DNA of 64,000 nt, taken from assembly GCF_036345175.1 (NCBI RefSeq), contig NZ_CP107780.1, positions 9,486,001-9,550,000 on the forward strand. The letters run 5' to 3'. Shown here piece by piece: positions 1 to 7,313 of this stretch (within the stretch, counting starts at the first letter, position 1; each line of letters opens with the position of its first letter). The notes under the pieces were generated by a model. That model ran no database searches and was not told where the DNA came from. It worked only from the letters and a program-made list of their open reading frames with translations. Made by a program: the position numbers and the translations under genes. The DNA is from Streptomyces sp. NBC_00576 (GTDB lineage Bacteria > Actinomycetota > Actinomycetes > Streptomycetales > Streptomycetaceae).

Positions 1-182
1 ACCGTCGTCCGCATCCGCCACAGCACACTCGCACCGGTGTCCATGCCGGTATCGGTATCGGCGTCGGTGGCGGTGGCGCCCGGCGGTGCGTGACCGTGGC
101 GGCTTGCCCACCATGTGCGCAGCAGCGCGGCGAGTTCGGCGACGTCCCGCCGCCACTGGCGTACCGGGCGCTCGTCCGTCAC
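1..182 (-). CDS. Partial hypothetical protein (N-terminus only)
   Basis: An open frame on the minus strand runs off the left edge of the window. The GTG at 182 is preceded by GAGGAA six bases upstream, which favours it over the in-frame ATG at 212. The visible 60 residues begin VTDERPVRQW and contain a basic and tryptophan-rich stretch (RQWRRD, RTWWASRHGH) followed by a low-complexity T/D/A segment. I recognise no domain. It is divergent from nothing nearby and its 3' part lies outside the window, so function cannot be assigned. Confidence 0.45.
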   Translation of the reverse strand, partial: MTDERPVRQWRRDVAELAALLRTWWASRHGHAPPGATATDADTDTGMDTGASVLWRMRTT

Positions 183-325
183 GGGGGTTTCCTCAGATAT
201 CTTTCGAGTCATGCAGTCACCATGCGCCAACGGTGTTGCGTGATCACGAACGGACTGTGACCGAAGGGTTAAGTCGCATTCCGCCCCTTTTGTTTACTTT
301 TCTACGGCTACTGTCGTGTGCGTCT

Positions 326-1915
326 TTACTGCCCCACTCGCCCCGGCTGCAGCACCTTCGTGAACAGCACGGTCCCGTCCTGCTCGCGCAGCCGTACCGT
401 CAGCTCCCCGCTGCCGCCGTCGATGTCGACCTCGCCGAAGAACTGGTAGCCGCCGACGGGCGAGACGTTCGCCGCGGTCGGCGCCTTCACGAAGACCCGC
501 TCAGGACCGAACGTGCCGTCGAGCGCGCTGGCGGGGAAGGCCCCGGCGTTGAGCGGGCCCGACACGAACTCCCAGAACGGTGCGAAGTCGGTGAAGGCGG
601 CCCGCGAGGGCTGATAGTGCTGCGCCGAGGTGTGGTGCACGTCGGCGGTCAGCCAGACCGTGCCGGTGATCCGCCGGTGCTTGATGTGCCGCAGCAGTTC
701 GGCGATCTGCAGCTCACGTCCGAGCGGCGCACCCGGGTCGCCCTGCGCGACGGCCTCGATGTTCGCCTTGCCCTCGGTGGCGTCGGGTACGACGAGGCCC
801 AGCGGCATGTCGGCGGCGATCACCTTCCACACGGCACGCGAGCACGACAGCTCCCGCTTGAGCCACTCCAACTGCTCGGCGCCGAGAATGCCCTGCGGGT
901 CGACGGTCTGGCCGTCAGGCGAGTTGGCGTTGCGGTACGTCCGCATGTCGAGGACGAACACGTCGAGCAGCGGCCCCTGGTGCAGCACCCGGTTGACGCG
1001 GCCCTCCCGGGCACCAGGCCGGAGCGTGGAGATCGGGAAGTACTCGCTGAAGGCCCGCCGGGCCCGGCCCGCGAGGACGTCGACGCTCTTCTCCGTGTAA
1101 CGGGTGTCCGAGTCGAGGATCCTCTGCCCCGGGTACCAGTTGTTGCGCACCTCGTGGTCGTCCCACTGGATGACCGACGGGACCTGGGCGTTGAACCGAC
1201 GAAGGTTCTCGTCGAGCAGGTTGTAGCGGAAGTTGCCGCGGAACTCGCCGAGCGTCTCGGCGACCTTCGACTTCTCCTCGGTCGTGATGTTCCGCCAGGT
1301 GCTGCCGTCGGGCAGCGCCGCGGTCGCGGCTATCGGACCGTCGGCGTAGATGTTGTCGCCGCTGCACAGGAAGAAGTCGGGGTCCAGCTTGCCCATCGCG
1401 TCGTAGATCCGGTAGCCGCCGAGGTCCGGGTTGATGCCCCAGCCCTGCCCCGCCAGGTCCCCCGACCACAGGAACCGCACCCCGTCGCGCCGCCGCACCG
1501 ACGCCGTACGGAAGGTGCCGGTCACCGGCTCGCCGGTGCGGCGCGGGTCGTCCGGGTCGGCGAGCAGCACGCGGTAGTGGATCTGTTCGCCCGGCGGCAG
1601 CCCGCGCAGCCGCGTCGTACCGGTGAAGTCGGTGTCCGTGCCGAGCAGCGGACCGTGCCAGCGGCGGGGGTTGCGGAACGACTCGGTGGCGGACGTCTCG
1701 ACGACCATCCGGGCCGGCCGGTCGGACCGCACCCACACCAGCCCCGAGTCGGCGGTCACATCGCCGGTCTGGACGCCCCAACCGGCCTTCGGCCGCCCGG
1801 ACAGGGCGAACGCGGGCGCCGCCGCCCCGACGGCGGCGGGCAGGGTCAGGGCCGCCGACGCGGCGAGCGAACCGCGCAGCACGCTGCGACGACCGGGCAG
1901 GGAAGAAGGTGACAT
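326..1915 (-). CDS. phoD: Tat-exported alkaline phosphatase D (PhoD family)
   Basis: A 529-residue secreted metallophosphatase of the PhoD family, which hydrolyses phosphate mono- and diesters outside the cell using Fe/Ca centres. The start at 1915 follows GGAGG with good spacing; an upstream ATG at 1963 has no ribosome site. The N-terminus has a twin-arginine signal (PGRRSVLRG then an alanine-rich stretch ending near AFA). A PhoD N-terminal beta domain covers about residues 40-145. The metallophosphatase core carries SGDNIYADG, WDDHEVRNNW and the late DVHH motif that supplies metal ligands. Length is normal for the family. It stands alone, and two PhoP-type repeats lie 68-89 bases upstream, so it is probably induced by phosphate starvation. 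Confidence 0.93.
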   Translation of the reverse strand: MSPSSLPGRRSVLRGSLAASAALTLPAAVGAAAPAFALSGRPKAGWGVQTGDVTADSGLVWVRSDRPARMVVETSATESFRNPRRWHGPLLGTDTDFTGTTRLRGLPPGEQIHYRVLLADPDDPRRTGEPVTGTFRTASVRRRDGVRFLWSGDLAGQGWGINPDLGGYRIYDAMGKLDPDFFLCSGDNIYADGPIAATAALPDGSTWRNITTEEKSKVAETLGEFRGNFRYNLLDENLRRFNAQVPSVIQWDDHEVRNNWYPGQRILDSDTRYTEKSVDVLAGRARRAFSEYFPISTLRPGAREGRVNRVLHQGPLLDVFVLDMRTYRNANSPDGQTVDPQGILGAEQLEWLKRELSCSRAVWKVIAADMPLGLVVPDATEGKANIEAVAQGDPGAPLGRELQIAELLRHIKHRRITGTVWLTADVHHTSAQHYQPSRAAFTDFAPFWEFVSGPLNAGAFPASALDGTFGPERVFVKAPTAANVSPVGGYQFFGEVDIDGGSGELTVRLREQDGTVLFTKVLQPGRVGQ

Positions 1916-1982
1916 GGGGCAGTGCCTCCGGGGACAGGATCCGGCGAGTGTGCACAGCCACAACTACTGGGGCACCGCAGCG

Positions 1983-2004
1983 CCCACACAAACCCCAAGT
2001 GAAC
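1983..2004 (-). promoter_or_regulatory. PHO box upstream of phoD
   Basis: On the minus strand there are two adjacent 11-base direct repeats, GTTCACTTGGG and GTTTGTGTGGG. The first fits the published Streptomyces PhoP repeat consensus G(G/T)TCAYYYR(G/C)G at every position; the second matches at 8 of 11. Position just upstream of phoD fits PhoP control. Inference from sequence only. Confidence 0.7.
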
Positions 2005-2056
2005 AACTGCCAGCGGGGACACGGGAAAGACACGGGAACCGGTGTGCGAGCCGACG

Positions 2057-3487
2057 TCAGGAAGCGAGAGCCTCCGCCATCAGCCGCACCCCCGCCCCGA
2101 TCCGCGCGGGCGACAACTGCGCGTACCCCACCACCAGCCGTACGCCCCCGCCCCGCACGGGCGCGTGCGCGAAGTCCGCCAGCGGCCGTACCGCCACCCC
2201 GGCCGCCGCCATCCGCTCCAGGAACCGGTCCTGCGGCCCGTACCGCTCCGGCAGCGCGGCGATCACATGCAGACCGGCCGCGATCCCCGACACCTCGGCC
2301 CCGGGAAAGTGCTCCTCCAGCGCCGCTACGAGGGCATCGCGCCGTTCCCGGTACGCGCGCTGGCACCGGCGCAGATGCCGGTCGTAGTCGCCGCGTTCCA
2401 CGAACCGCGCGAACAGCTCCTGGTCGAGGGCGGGATGGCCCAGGTCCATCGTCCGCTTCCGTTCGACGACCTCCTCGGCGAGCGACTCCGGTACGAGGAG
2501 CCAGCCCAGCCGCAGCCCGGGCGCGAGCGACTTGCTGACGGAACCCGTGTAGGCGACGCGCTCGGGGTCGAGCCCCTGCAGCGCGCCCACGGGAGCGCGG
2601 TCGTAGCGGAACTCCCCGTCGTAGTCGTCCTCGATCACCAGCCCGTCGACCGCCCGCGCCCAGTCGAGGAGTTCGGTGCGGCGCCCCGCGGAGTAGGCGA
2701 TCCCGGACGGGAACTGGTGGGCGGGCGTGGTCACCACCGCCCGTACCCCGGAGGCCCGCAGCCCGTCGAGGCCGAGGCCCTCGTCGTCCAGGGGCAGCGG
2801 TACGGCGGCCAGGCCGGCCGAGGCGTACAGGGAGCCGTGTTCCGGGCTCCCCGGGTCCTCGACGCCGATGTCGCGCATCCCGCGCGCGTGGAGCACATGT
2901 CCGAGCAGCGTCGTCGCCTGCGCCACCCCGGAGACGACCACCAGCCGTTCCGGGTCCGCGACCACGCCCCGGCGTCGCGTGAGCAGCTCCGCCAGCGCCG
3001 TCCGCAGCCGGGGCAGCCCGCGCGGATCGGGGTAGCCGAGGGCGTGATGGGGGAGCTCGGCGAGCACCGAGCGCTGGGCGGCGGCCCACGCGGCACGCGG
3101 GAACAGCGACAGGTCGGGGGTGCCCGGCAGGAAGTCGGCCCGGGCGCCGGGGGAGCGCGGAGCGAGGTCCCGCGCGCGCGGGTGAGCGGCCCGGGCGGCA
3201 CCTCCCACCCAGGTCCCGGCCCCGCGCCCGCTGCGCAGATAGCCCTCCGCGGTCAACTGCTCGTACGCCTCCGTGACCAGCCCACGAGACACTCCGAGGT
3301 CGGCCGCGAGATCCCGGCTCGACGGCAGCCGCGTCCCGGAGGCGAGCCGCCCCGAGCGGACCGCTTCCCGGAGTGCCTCCTGAAGCGAACGCCCACGCGC
3401 GCGTGGCGGTGCGGCAGCGGCCGGGAGCAGCAACTCCCAGGCGGCGGAGCCCGGCAGGCCGCTCGGACTGGTCCCCGATGACGTCAT
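2057..3487 (-). CDS. MocR/PdxR-type regulator (GntR winged helix fused to aminotransferase fold)
   Basis: This 476-residue regulator has a GntR winged helix-turn-helix at about residues 30-95 (SLQEALREAVRSGRL, LPSSRDLAADLGVSRG). A long fold-type I aminotransferase-like domain fills the rest, including the PLP lysine context TGSVSKSLAPGLRLGW. Family members sense PLP or an amine and control a neighbouring transporter or vitamin B6 gene. The start overlaps no gene and lies 47 bases from the divergent EamA transporter, so the transporter is the likely target together with autoregulation. Length and motifs are typical. Confidence 0.93.
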   Translation of the reverse strand: MTSSGTSPSGLPGSAAWELLLPAAAAPPRARGRSLQEALREAVRSGRLASGTRLPSSRDLAADLGVSRGLVTEAYEQLTAEGYLRSGRGAGTWVGGAARAAHPRARDLAPRSPGARADFLPGTPDLSLFPRAAWAAAQRSVLAELPHHALGYPDPRGLPRLRTALAELLTRRRGVVADPERLVVVSGVAQATTLLGHVLHARGMRDIGVEDPGSPEHGSLYASAGLAAVPLPLDDEGLGLDGLRASGVRAVVTTPAHQFPSGIAYSAGRRTELLDWARAVDGLVIEDDYDGEFRYDRAPVGALQGLDPERVAYTGSVSKSLAPGLRLGWLLVPESLAEEVVERKRTMDLGHPALDQELFARFVERGDYDRHLRRCQRAYRERRDALVAALEEHFPGAEVSGIAAGLHVIAALPERYGPQDRFLERMAAAGVAVRPLADFAHAPVRGGGVRLVVGYAQLSPARIGAGVRLMAEALAS

Positions 3488-3493
3488 GGAAGT

Positions 3494-3510
3494 GGACCTT
3501 AATCCGGTCC
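3494..3510. promoter_or_regulatory. Inverted repeat in the MocR/EamA divergent promoter
   Basis: GGACC-N7-GGTCC lies in the 47-base gap between the divergent MocR and EamA starts. MocR regulators usually bind repeated half-sites overlapping such shared promoters, so this is a candidate operator. Not tested. Confidence 0.45.
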
Positions 3511-3534
3511 GCCGCGCTCCCTAGCGTCACCTCC

Positions 3535-4716
3535 ATGAACGCCACTGCAGACCCGGCCGACGTCACCCCCGCGCGCGGGGCCCTTCTCACCGCCCTCGCC
3601 GCCGTCCTCGTCGGCTGCTCCTTCACCGCCAACAGCGTCCTCGGCGACTACCCGTACGCGGGCGGGCAGTTCCTGCGCTACGGCTTGGCCTGTCTGCTGC
3701 TCCTGCCCCTGGTCGGCCGGGGCGGCGCAGCTCCGCTGCGGGCACTCACCGCCCGCCAGTGGATTCGCCTCGCGCTGCTCGCCGCCGTCGGCATGGTCGG
3801 CTTCAACCTGGCCGTCATCGCCGCCGAACGCAGCGCGGAACCGGCGGTGCCCGGGGTGTTCGTGGGCTGCGCGCCCGTGGTCGTGGCGGTCCTGGTGCCG
3901 CTTCTGGACGGGCGGCGGCCCCAACGGGCAGTGCTGTACGGGGCGTTGACCGTCGCAGTGGGCGCGTTCGCGGTTCAGGGGTGGGGCCGTACGGACGGCG
4001 TGGGCATCGCCTTCTCCGGGTGTGCGCTGGTCGGCGAGGTCGGGTTCGCGGTGCTCGCCGTGCCGTTGGTGCGGCCCCTGGGACCCCGGCTGCTGTCCGC
4101 GACCGTGTGCGGGTTCGCCGCCGCCGAGTCCGCGCTCGCCGGGGTGCTTCTCGACGGCACCGGCTGGCTGCGTCTGCCCGACGCCACCGAGACCGCCGCG
4201 CTGCTGTGGCAGGCGGCGGTCGTCACCGTCGTCGGCTTCGTGTGCTGGTACATCGGCATGCAGCGGATCGGCGCGGAGCGCGCCACACTCTTCTCCGGTC
4301 TCATCCCGGTCGCCGCGGCCTGCACCGCCCCGCTCGTCGGCACAGGCTCCTACGGCGCCGCACAAGCTGCCGGAAGCGCCCTCGTCGGTGCCGGAGTCGC
4401 CCTGGGATCGGGCGCGTCGGCCCTCGTACGGTCAGCGGCTGCCGTCGAGGATCACCCGGGCGACCAGCGCCGGGTCGTCGTTCATCGGGACGTGGCCGCA
4501 GCCGGGGAGCCGGATCAGGCGCGCCTTGGGGATGATCCGCTTGGCGCGGATGCCCTGCCGGCGCACCAGCAGCACATCCCGAGTGCCCCACGCCACGGTG
4601 ACGGGGATGCCCGGGACGTCGTCGGTGAACCGGAGGTCGCGGCCGGTCCTGAGGGTGTCCGTGAACCGCTGGGCGTTCGCCAGGGCGAGCGTCTCGGCGA
4701 CGACGGCCTCGGGTGA
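3535..4716 (+). CDS. EamA/DMT-family inner-membrane transporter
   Basis: A drug/metabolite-type exporter with about ten hydrophobic segments in two EamA halves across residues 10-295 (for example LAAVLVGCSFTANSVL near the start, and WYIGMQRIGAER, which is typical of the second half). The ATG at 3535 is chosen because an earlier in-frame start would lie inside the divergent regulator. EamA proteins normally end near residue 295-300. Here the frame stays open to 4716, adding about 94 polar residues encoded antisense to the convergent hydrolase gene. The tail has no membrane segments. Either a stop codon has been lost or the tail is real. Control by the adjacent MocR protein is likely. Confidence 0.85.
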   Translation: MNATADPADVTPARGALLTALAAVLVGCSFTANSVLGDYPYAGGQFLRYGLACLLLLPLVGRGGAAPLRALTARQWIRLALLAAVGMVGFNLAVIAAERSAEPAVPGVFVGCAPVVVAVLVPLLDGRRPQRAVLYGALTVAVGAFAVQGWGRTDGVGIAFSGCALVGEVGFAVLAVPLVRPLGPRLLSATVCGFAAAESALAGVLLDGTGWLRLPDATETAALLWQAAVVTVVGFVCWYIGMQRIGAERATLFSGLIPVAAACTAPLVGTGSYGAAQAAGSALVGAGVALGSGASALVRSAAAVEDHPGDQRRVVVHRDVAAAGEPDQARLGDDPLGADALPAHQQHIPSAPRHGDGDARDVVGEPEVAAGPEGVREPLGVRQGERLGDDGLG

Positions 4717-5274
4717 ACGGCGGCCGGGACGGGCGTAGATGGTGCTCGTCAGGACGGCGCGCCCCGCCGCCGAGCGGGACAGCCGCTCGACCAGTGGCAG
4801 CGGCATGCTCCGCGCGGCCCGTCGCATCGCGAGCAGCACACCGAACGCGTACCGCCGTTCCGCCTGCGACCAGAACCCCGCCGGGGAGAGCGCGGTCACG
4901 GACCGCACGCGCTTCTCGCGTCCGAGTTCCAGGGCCAGCAGACCGCCCAGCGAGTTGCCCGCCACATGCGGCCGGTCCAGTTTCAGCGCGTCGCACAGGC
5001 CGCCGAAGACGGCGGTCATCGTCGCAAGGTCGTGCGCGAAACTGTCCGCCAGCGCGGGGGACGCGCCGAACCCGGGAAGATCGACGGCGATCACATCGCG
5101 CTCGGTGGCCAGGATGTCGATCACCGGGTCCCAGGCCTGCCGGTGGTGCCCGATGCCGTGCAGCAGCAGAAGTGGTTCGCCGGCGCCCACGCGCGCGTAC
5201 GACAGGGTCACGGTCCTGGTCTCGGCCCCTGGGCCGTACGGAGAGGGGACCTCGAAGGCGACGGTGGCGGACAT
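4432..5274 (-). CDS. Alpha/beta-fold hydrolase
   Basis: A 280-residue soluble alpha/beta hydrolase. The oxyanion-hole region is LLLLHGIGHHRQAWDP near residue 38. The nucleophile elbow is GNSLGG, and the terminal histidine lies in GCGHVPMNDDP. A GAGGAG ribosome site precedes ATG 5274; the longer frame to 5361 has no such site. The substrate cannot be read from sequence. Its 3' end overlaps the EamA reading frame by 285 bases in the antisense direction. A perfect 12-base palindrome lies just upstream. Confidence 0.88.
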   Translation of the reverse strand: MSATVAFEVPSPYGPGAETRTVTLSYARVGAGEPLLLLHGIGHHRQAWDPVIDILATERDVIAVDLPGFGASPALADSFAHDLATMTAVFGGLCDALKLDRPHVAGNSLGGLLALELGREKRVRSVTALSPAGFWSQAERRYAFGVLLAMRRAARSMPLPLVERLSRSAAGRAVLTSTIYARPGRRSPEAVVAETLALANAQRFTDTLRTGRDLRFTDDVPGIPVTVAWGTRDVLLVRRQGIRAKRIIPKARLIRLPGCGHVPMNDDPALVARVILDGSR

Positions 5275-5290
5275 GGGGCTGCTCCTCGTC

Positions 5291-5302
5291 GTACACGTGT
5301 AC
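5291..5302. promoter_or_regulatory. Perfect palindrome GTACACGTGTAC upstream of the hydrolase
   Basis: A 12-base perfect palindrome, 17 bases upstream of the hydrolase start. It resembles operators of small dimeric repressors such as TetR or MarR types, but no such gene is adjacent. Candidate only. Confidence 0.35.
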
Positions 5303-5443
5303 ACACACGTCTGCGTATCTGCGTGGCTGTCCAGGGCACTGCGTAGACAGCTTGTCAGCAATTACTACCGACGGGTAGCCCCTGGCGGGTACCGGCCGTC
5401 AACTCGCTGGACACGGCCCTCGGTGCCGGGTTGGGATGGAGCA

Positions 5444-6346
5444 ATGACCGCCGACACCGTGACCGACGTCTTCGAAGAGCACCGGCCCGTCCTCATGGGC
5501 GTCGCCTACCGCATGCTCGGCCGGGTGGCCGACGCCGAGGACGTTGTCCAGGACGCGTGGCTGCGCTGGTCCGGCGCCGACCGGACCGACGTACGCGAAC
5601 CACGCGGCTATCTCGTGCGCGTCACGACCCGGCTCGCCATCGACCGGCTTCGCCAGGTGAAGGCACGCGGCGAGACGTACGTCGGCCCGTGGCTGCCCGA
5701 GCCGTACGTCACCGAACTCGCCGGCGGCACAGGCACCGTTCCGGACGCGGCCGAACGGGCCGTGCTCGCCGACACCGTGTCCCTCGCGGTCATGGTCGTC
5801 ATGGAGTCCCTCTCGCCGCTGGAACGTGCGGTGTTCGTCCTCAGGGAGGCCTTCGCGTTCCCGTTCGCGGAGATCGCCGCCATGCTCGACCGCTCCGAAC
5901 CGGCGGTGCGCCAGCTCGCCGGACGCGCCCGCCGGCACGTCGACGAACGGCGCCCGCGCTACGAGGTCGACCCGGCCCAGCGCCGTGACCTGACCGAACG
6001 GTTCCTCGTCGCCGCGGAACAGGGCGACCTCGCGAGCCTCATGGAACTGCTCGCCCCGGACGTCTGCCTCGTCGCCGACAGCGGCGGTCTGGCACGGGCG
6101 CCGCGCCGGATCCTGGAGTCGGCCGACCACGTGGGCCGCTTCGTCGTCGGCACCGCCGCCAAGGGTCTCGTGGACGCCTCGTTCCGCTTCCTGGAGGTCA
6201 ACGGCGGCTTCGCCGTGCTGGTCCTGGCCGGCGGCAAGCCCGACGCGGTGTTCCAGATGGATGTGGCGGACGGCCGCATCCAGTGCGTGTACATCATCCG
6301 CAACCCCGACAAGGTGCGTTCCCTGGCCACTCCCCAGGAAGGCTGA
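5444..6346 (+). CDS. sigJ: ECF41-type RNA polymerase sigma factor (SigJ family)
   Basis: A 300-residue extracytoplasmic-function sigma factor. Sigma-2 covers about residues 8-75 (AYRMLGRVADAEDVVQDAWLR) and sigma-4 about 110-165. A SnoaL/NTF2-like extension fills residues 175-300. Two ECF41 hallmarks are present: WLPEP in the linker (residues 83-87) and NPDKV near the C-terminus (287-291). In this family the C-terminal extension sets sigma activity, and there is normally no anti-sigma factor. ECF41 genes usually sit beside a carboxymuconolactone decarboxylase, oxidoreductase or epimerase target gene. None is adjacent here. Confidence 0.92.
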   Translation: MTADTVTDVFEEHRPVLMGVAYRMLGRVADAEDVVQDAWLRWSGADRTDVREPRGYLVRVTTRLAIDRLRQVKARGETYVGPWLPEPYVTELAGGTGTVPDAAERAVLADTVSLAVMVVMESLSPLERAVFVLREAFAFPFAEIAAMLDRSEPAVRQLAGRARRHVDERRPRYEVDPAQRRDLTERFLVAAEQGDLASLMELLAPDVCLVADSGGLARAPRRILESADHVGRFVVGTAAKGLVDASFRFLEVNGGFAVLVLAGGKPDAVFQMDVADGRIQCVYIIRNPDKVRSLATPQEG

Positions 6347-6360
6347 TTGGTCTTGACCAA
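6347..6360. promoter_or_regulatory. DasR/GntR-type operator (dre-like)
   Basis: TTGGTCTTGACCAA differs from the core of the Streptomyces DasR-responsive element (TGGTCTAGACCA) at one base. It begins on the last base of the sigJ stop codon, about 100 bases before the GntR gene. It could be the autoregulatory site of that HutC-type GntR protein or a true DasR site. Confidence 0.55.
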
Positions 6361-6457
6361 GCCTCAGGGTCGCCCTATGGTCGCAGGAAAGTGCAACAAC
6401 CTTTAATAAACAAGGGCGCCAAAACGCCGCCGGACCACGGCGATTGCGGAGGACAGG

Positions 6458-7219
6458 GTGGGGACCACGCAGTTGGAAACGGTGCCGGAGCCGAAGTACT
6501 GGCATCTGAAGACCGTGCTCAGTGAGGCACTGGACTCCGAGTTCACGGTGGGCGAGATCCTGCCGAACGAACGCGACCTCGCGGCCCGCTTCGGCGTCGC
6601 CCGGGCCACGCTCCGCCAGGCACTGGAACAGCTCGAACTCGAAGGCCGGCTCCAGCGCCGCCGCGGTGTCGGTACGACCGTCGCCCCGCCGCGTATGGGC
6701 GTCGCCGTCGGCACGGCCCAGCACGCGTGGCCGGGCGTGGCGGACGACGCCTGGCAGCCCGTGGACAGCGGGCTGACCGTACCGGCCGTGGGGGTGGCCG
6801 CCGCCCTGGAGACGGGTCCGGACGAGCCCGTCCACGCTGTGCGCCGCTCCCGTGTCTCGCACGGCCAGCCGGTCGCCGCCGAGCTGCTCTACGTCCCGGC
6901 CGCCTCGGTGCCCGACCTGACGGGGATAGACGCCCCGTCCGGCGCGGCACGCGCGCGTGCGGTGCTGCGTGAACTGCAGCGCCTGGAGCTGGAGGGCCAG
7001 GACCGCGCCGTGGAGCTCGGCTCGGCCCGCGCGGACGACGCCAAGGAACTGGACCGCCTCCCCGGGGCCCCCGTCCTCGTCGTCACGACCCGCTTCTTCG
7101 CCCAGGGCCGCACAGCCGCGCTCTCCGTCGCCACGTACCGCGCTGACACGTGCCGGTTGACGTTCGGCGACACCGGGGGAGTGGAGATCCACCACGGCCC
7201 GGAACGCCGCGCGTCCTGA
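6458..7219 (+). CDS. GntR/HutC-family transcriptional regulator (UTRA domain)
   Basis: A 253-residue regulator. The winged helix-turn-helix is at residues 12-75 (GEILPNERDLAARFGVARATLRQALEQ split over helices 2 and 3). A UTRA effector domain covers about residues 95-240. GTG 6458 follows GGAGG with six intervening bases. HutC/DasR-type proteins sense sugar phosphates or other small metabolites. A dre-like palindrome lies upstream, and the convergent neighbour is a ROK regulator, so a role in amino-sugar or sugar control is plausible but not shown. The linker between domains contains an unusual AQHAWPGVADDAW segment. Confidence 0.9.
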   Translation: MGTTQLETVPEPKYWHLKTVLSEALDSEFTVGEILPNERDLAARFGVARATLRQALEQLELEGRLQRRRGVGTTVAPPRMGVAVGTAQHAWPGVADDAWQPVDSGLTVPAVGVAAALETGPDEPVHAVRRSRVSHGQPVAAELLYVPAASVPDLTGIDAPSGAARARAVLRELQRLELEGQDRAVELGSARADDAKELDRLPGAPVLVVTTRFFAQGRTAALSVATYRADTCRLTFGDTGGVEIHHGPERRAS

Positions 7220-7241
7220 CCGCCGTAACGCCGCAGAACTG

Positions 7242-7313
7242 CTGAGCCGTACGATCCCGATGCCCCGGAAGAGCTTCAGCTTCCTGGGCATCCGGCGTTT
7301 TCGGGCGGCTCAG
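7242..7313. terminator. Bidirectional terminator between convergent GntR and ROK genes
   Basis: A nested hairpin has outer arms CTGAGCCG/CGGCTCAG and inner arms GATGCCC/GGGCATC, with GGAAG/CTTCC at the tip. It fills the gap between the two convergent stop codons and overlaps the ROK stop. Confidence 0.75.

Noticed and set aside
86..1912. Long plus-strand frame of 608 codons
   Set aside because: Antisense to phoD, rich in R, G and V with no domain; a shadow caused by high GC at third positions.
915..3632. 905-codon minus-strand frame across phoD and MocR
   Set aside because: Wrong frame for both genes; mostly arginine and alanine low-complexity translation.
5399..7291. 630-codon minus-strand frame opposite sigJ and GntR
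   Set aside because: Antisense shadow; sigJ and GntR carry clear family motifs on the other strand.
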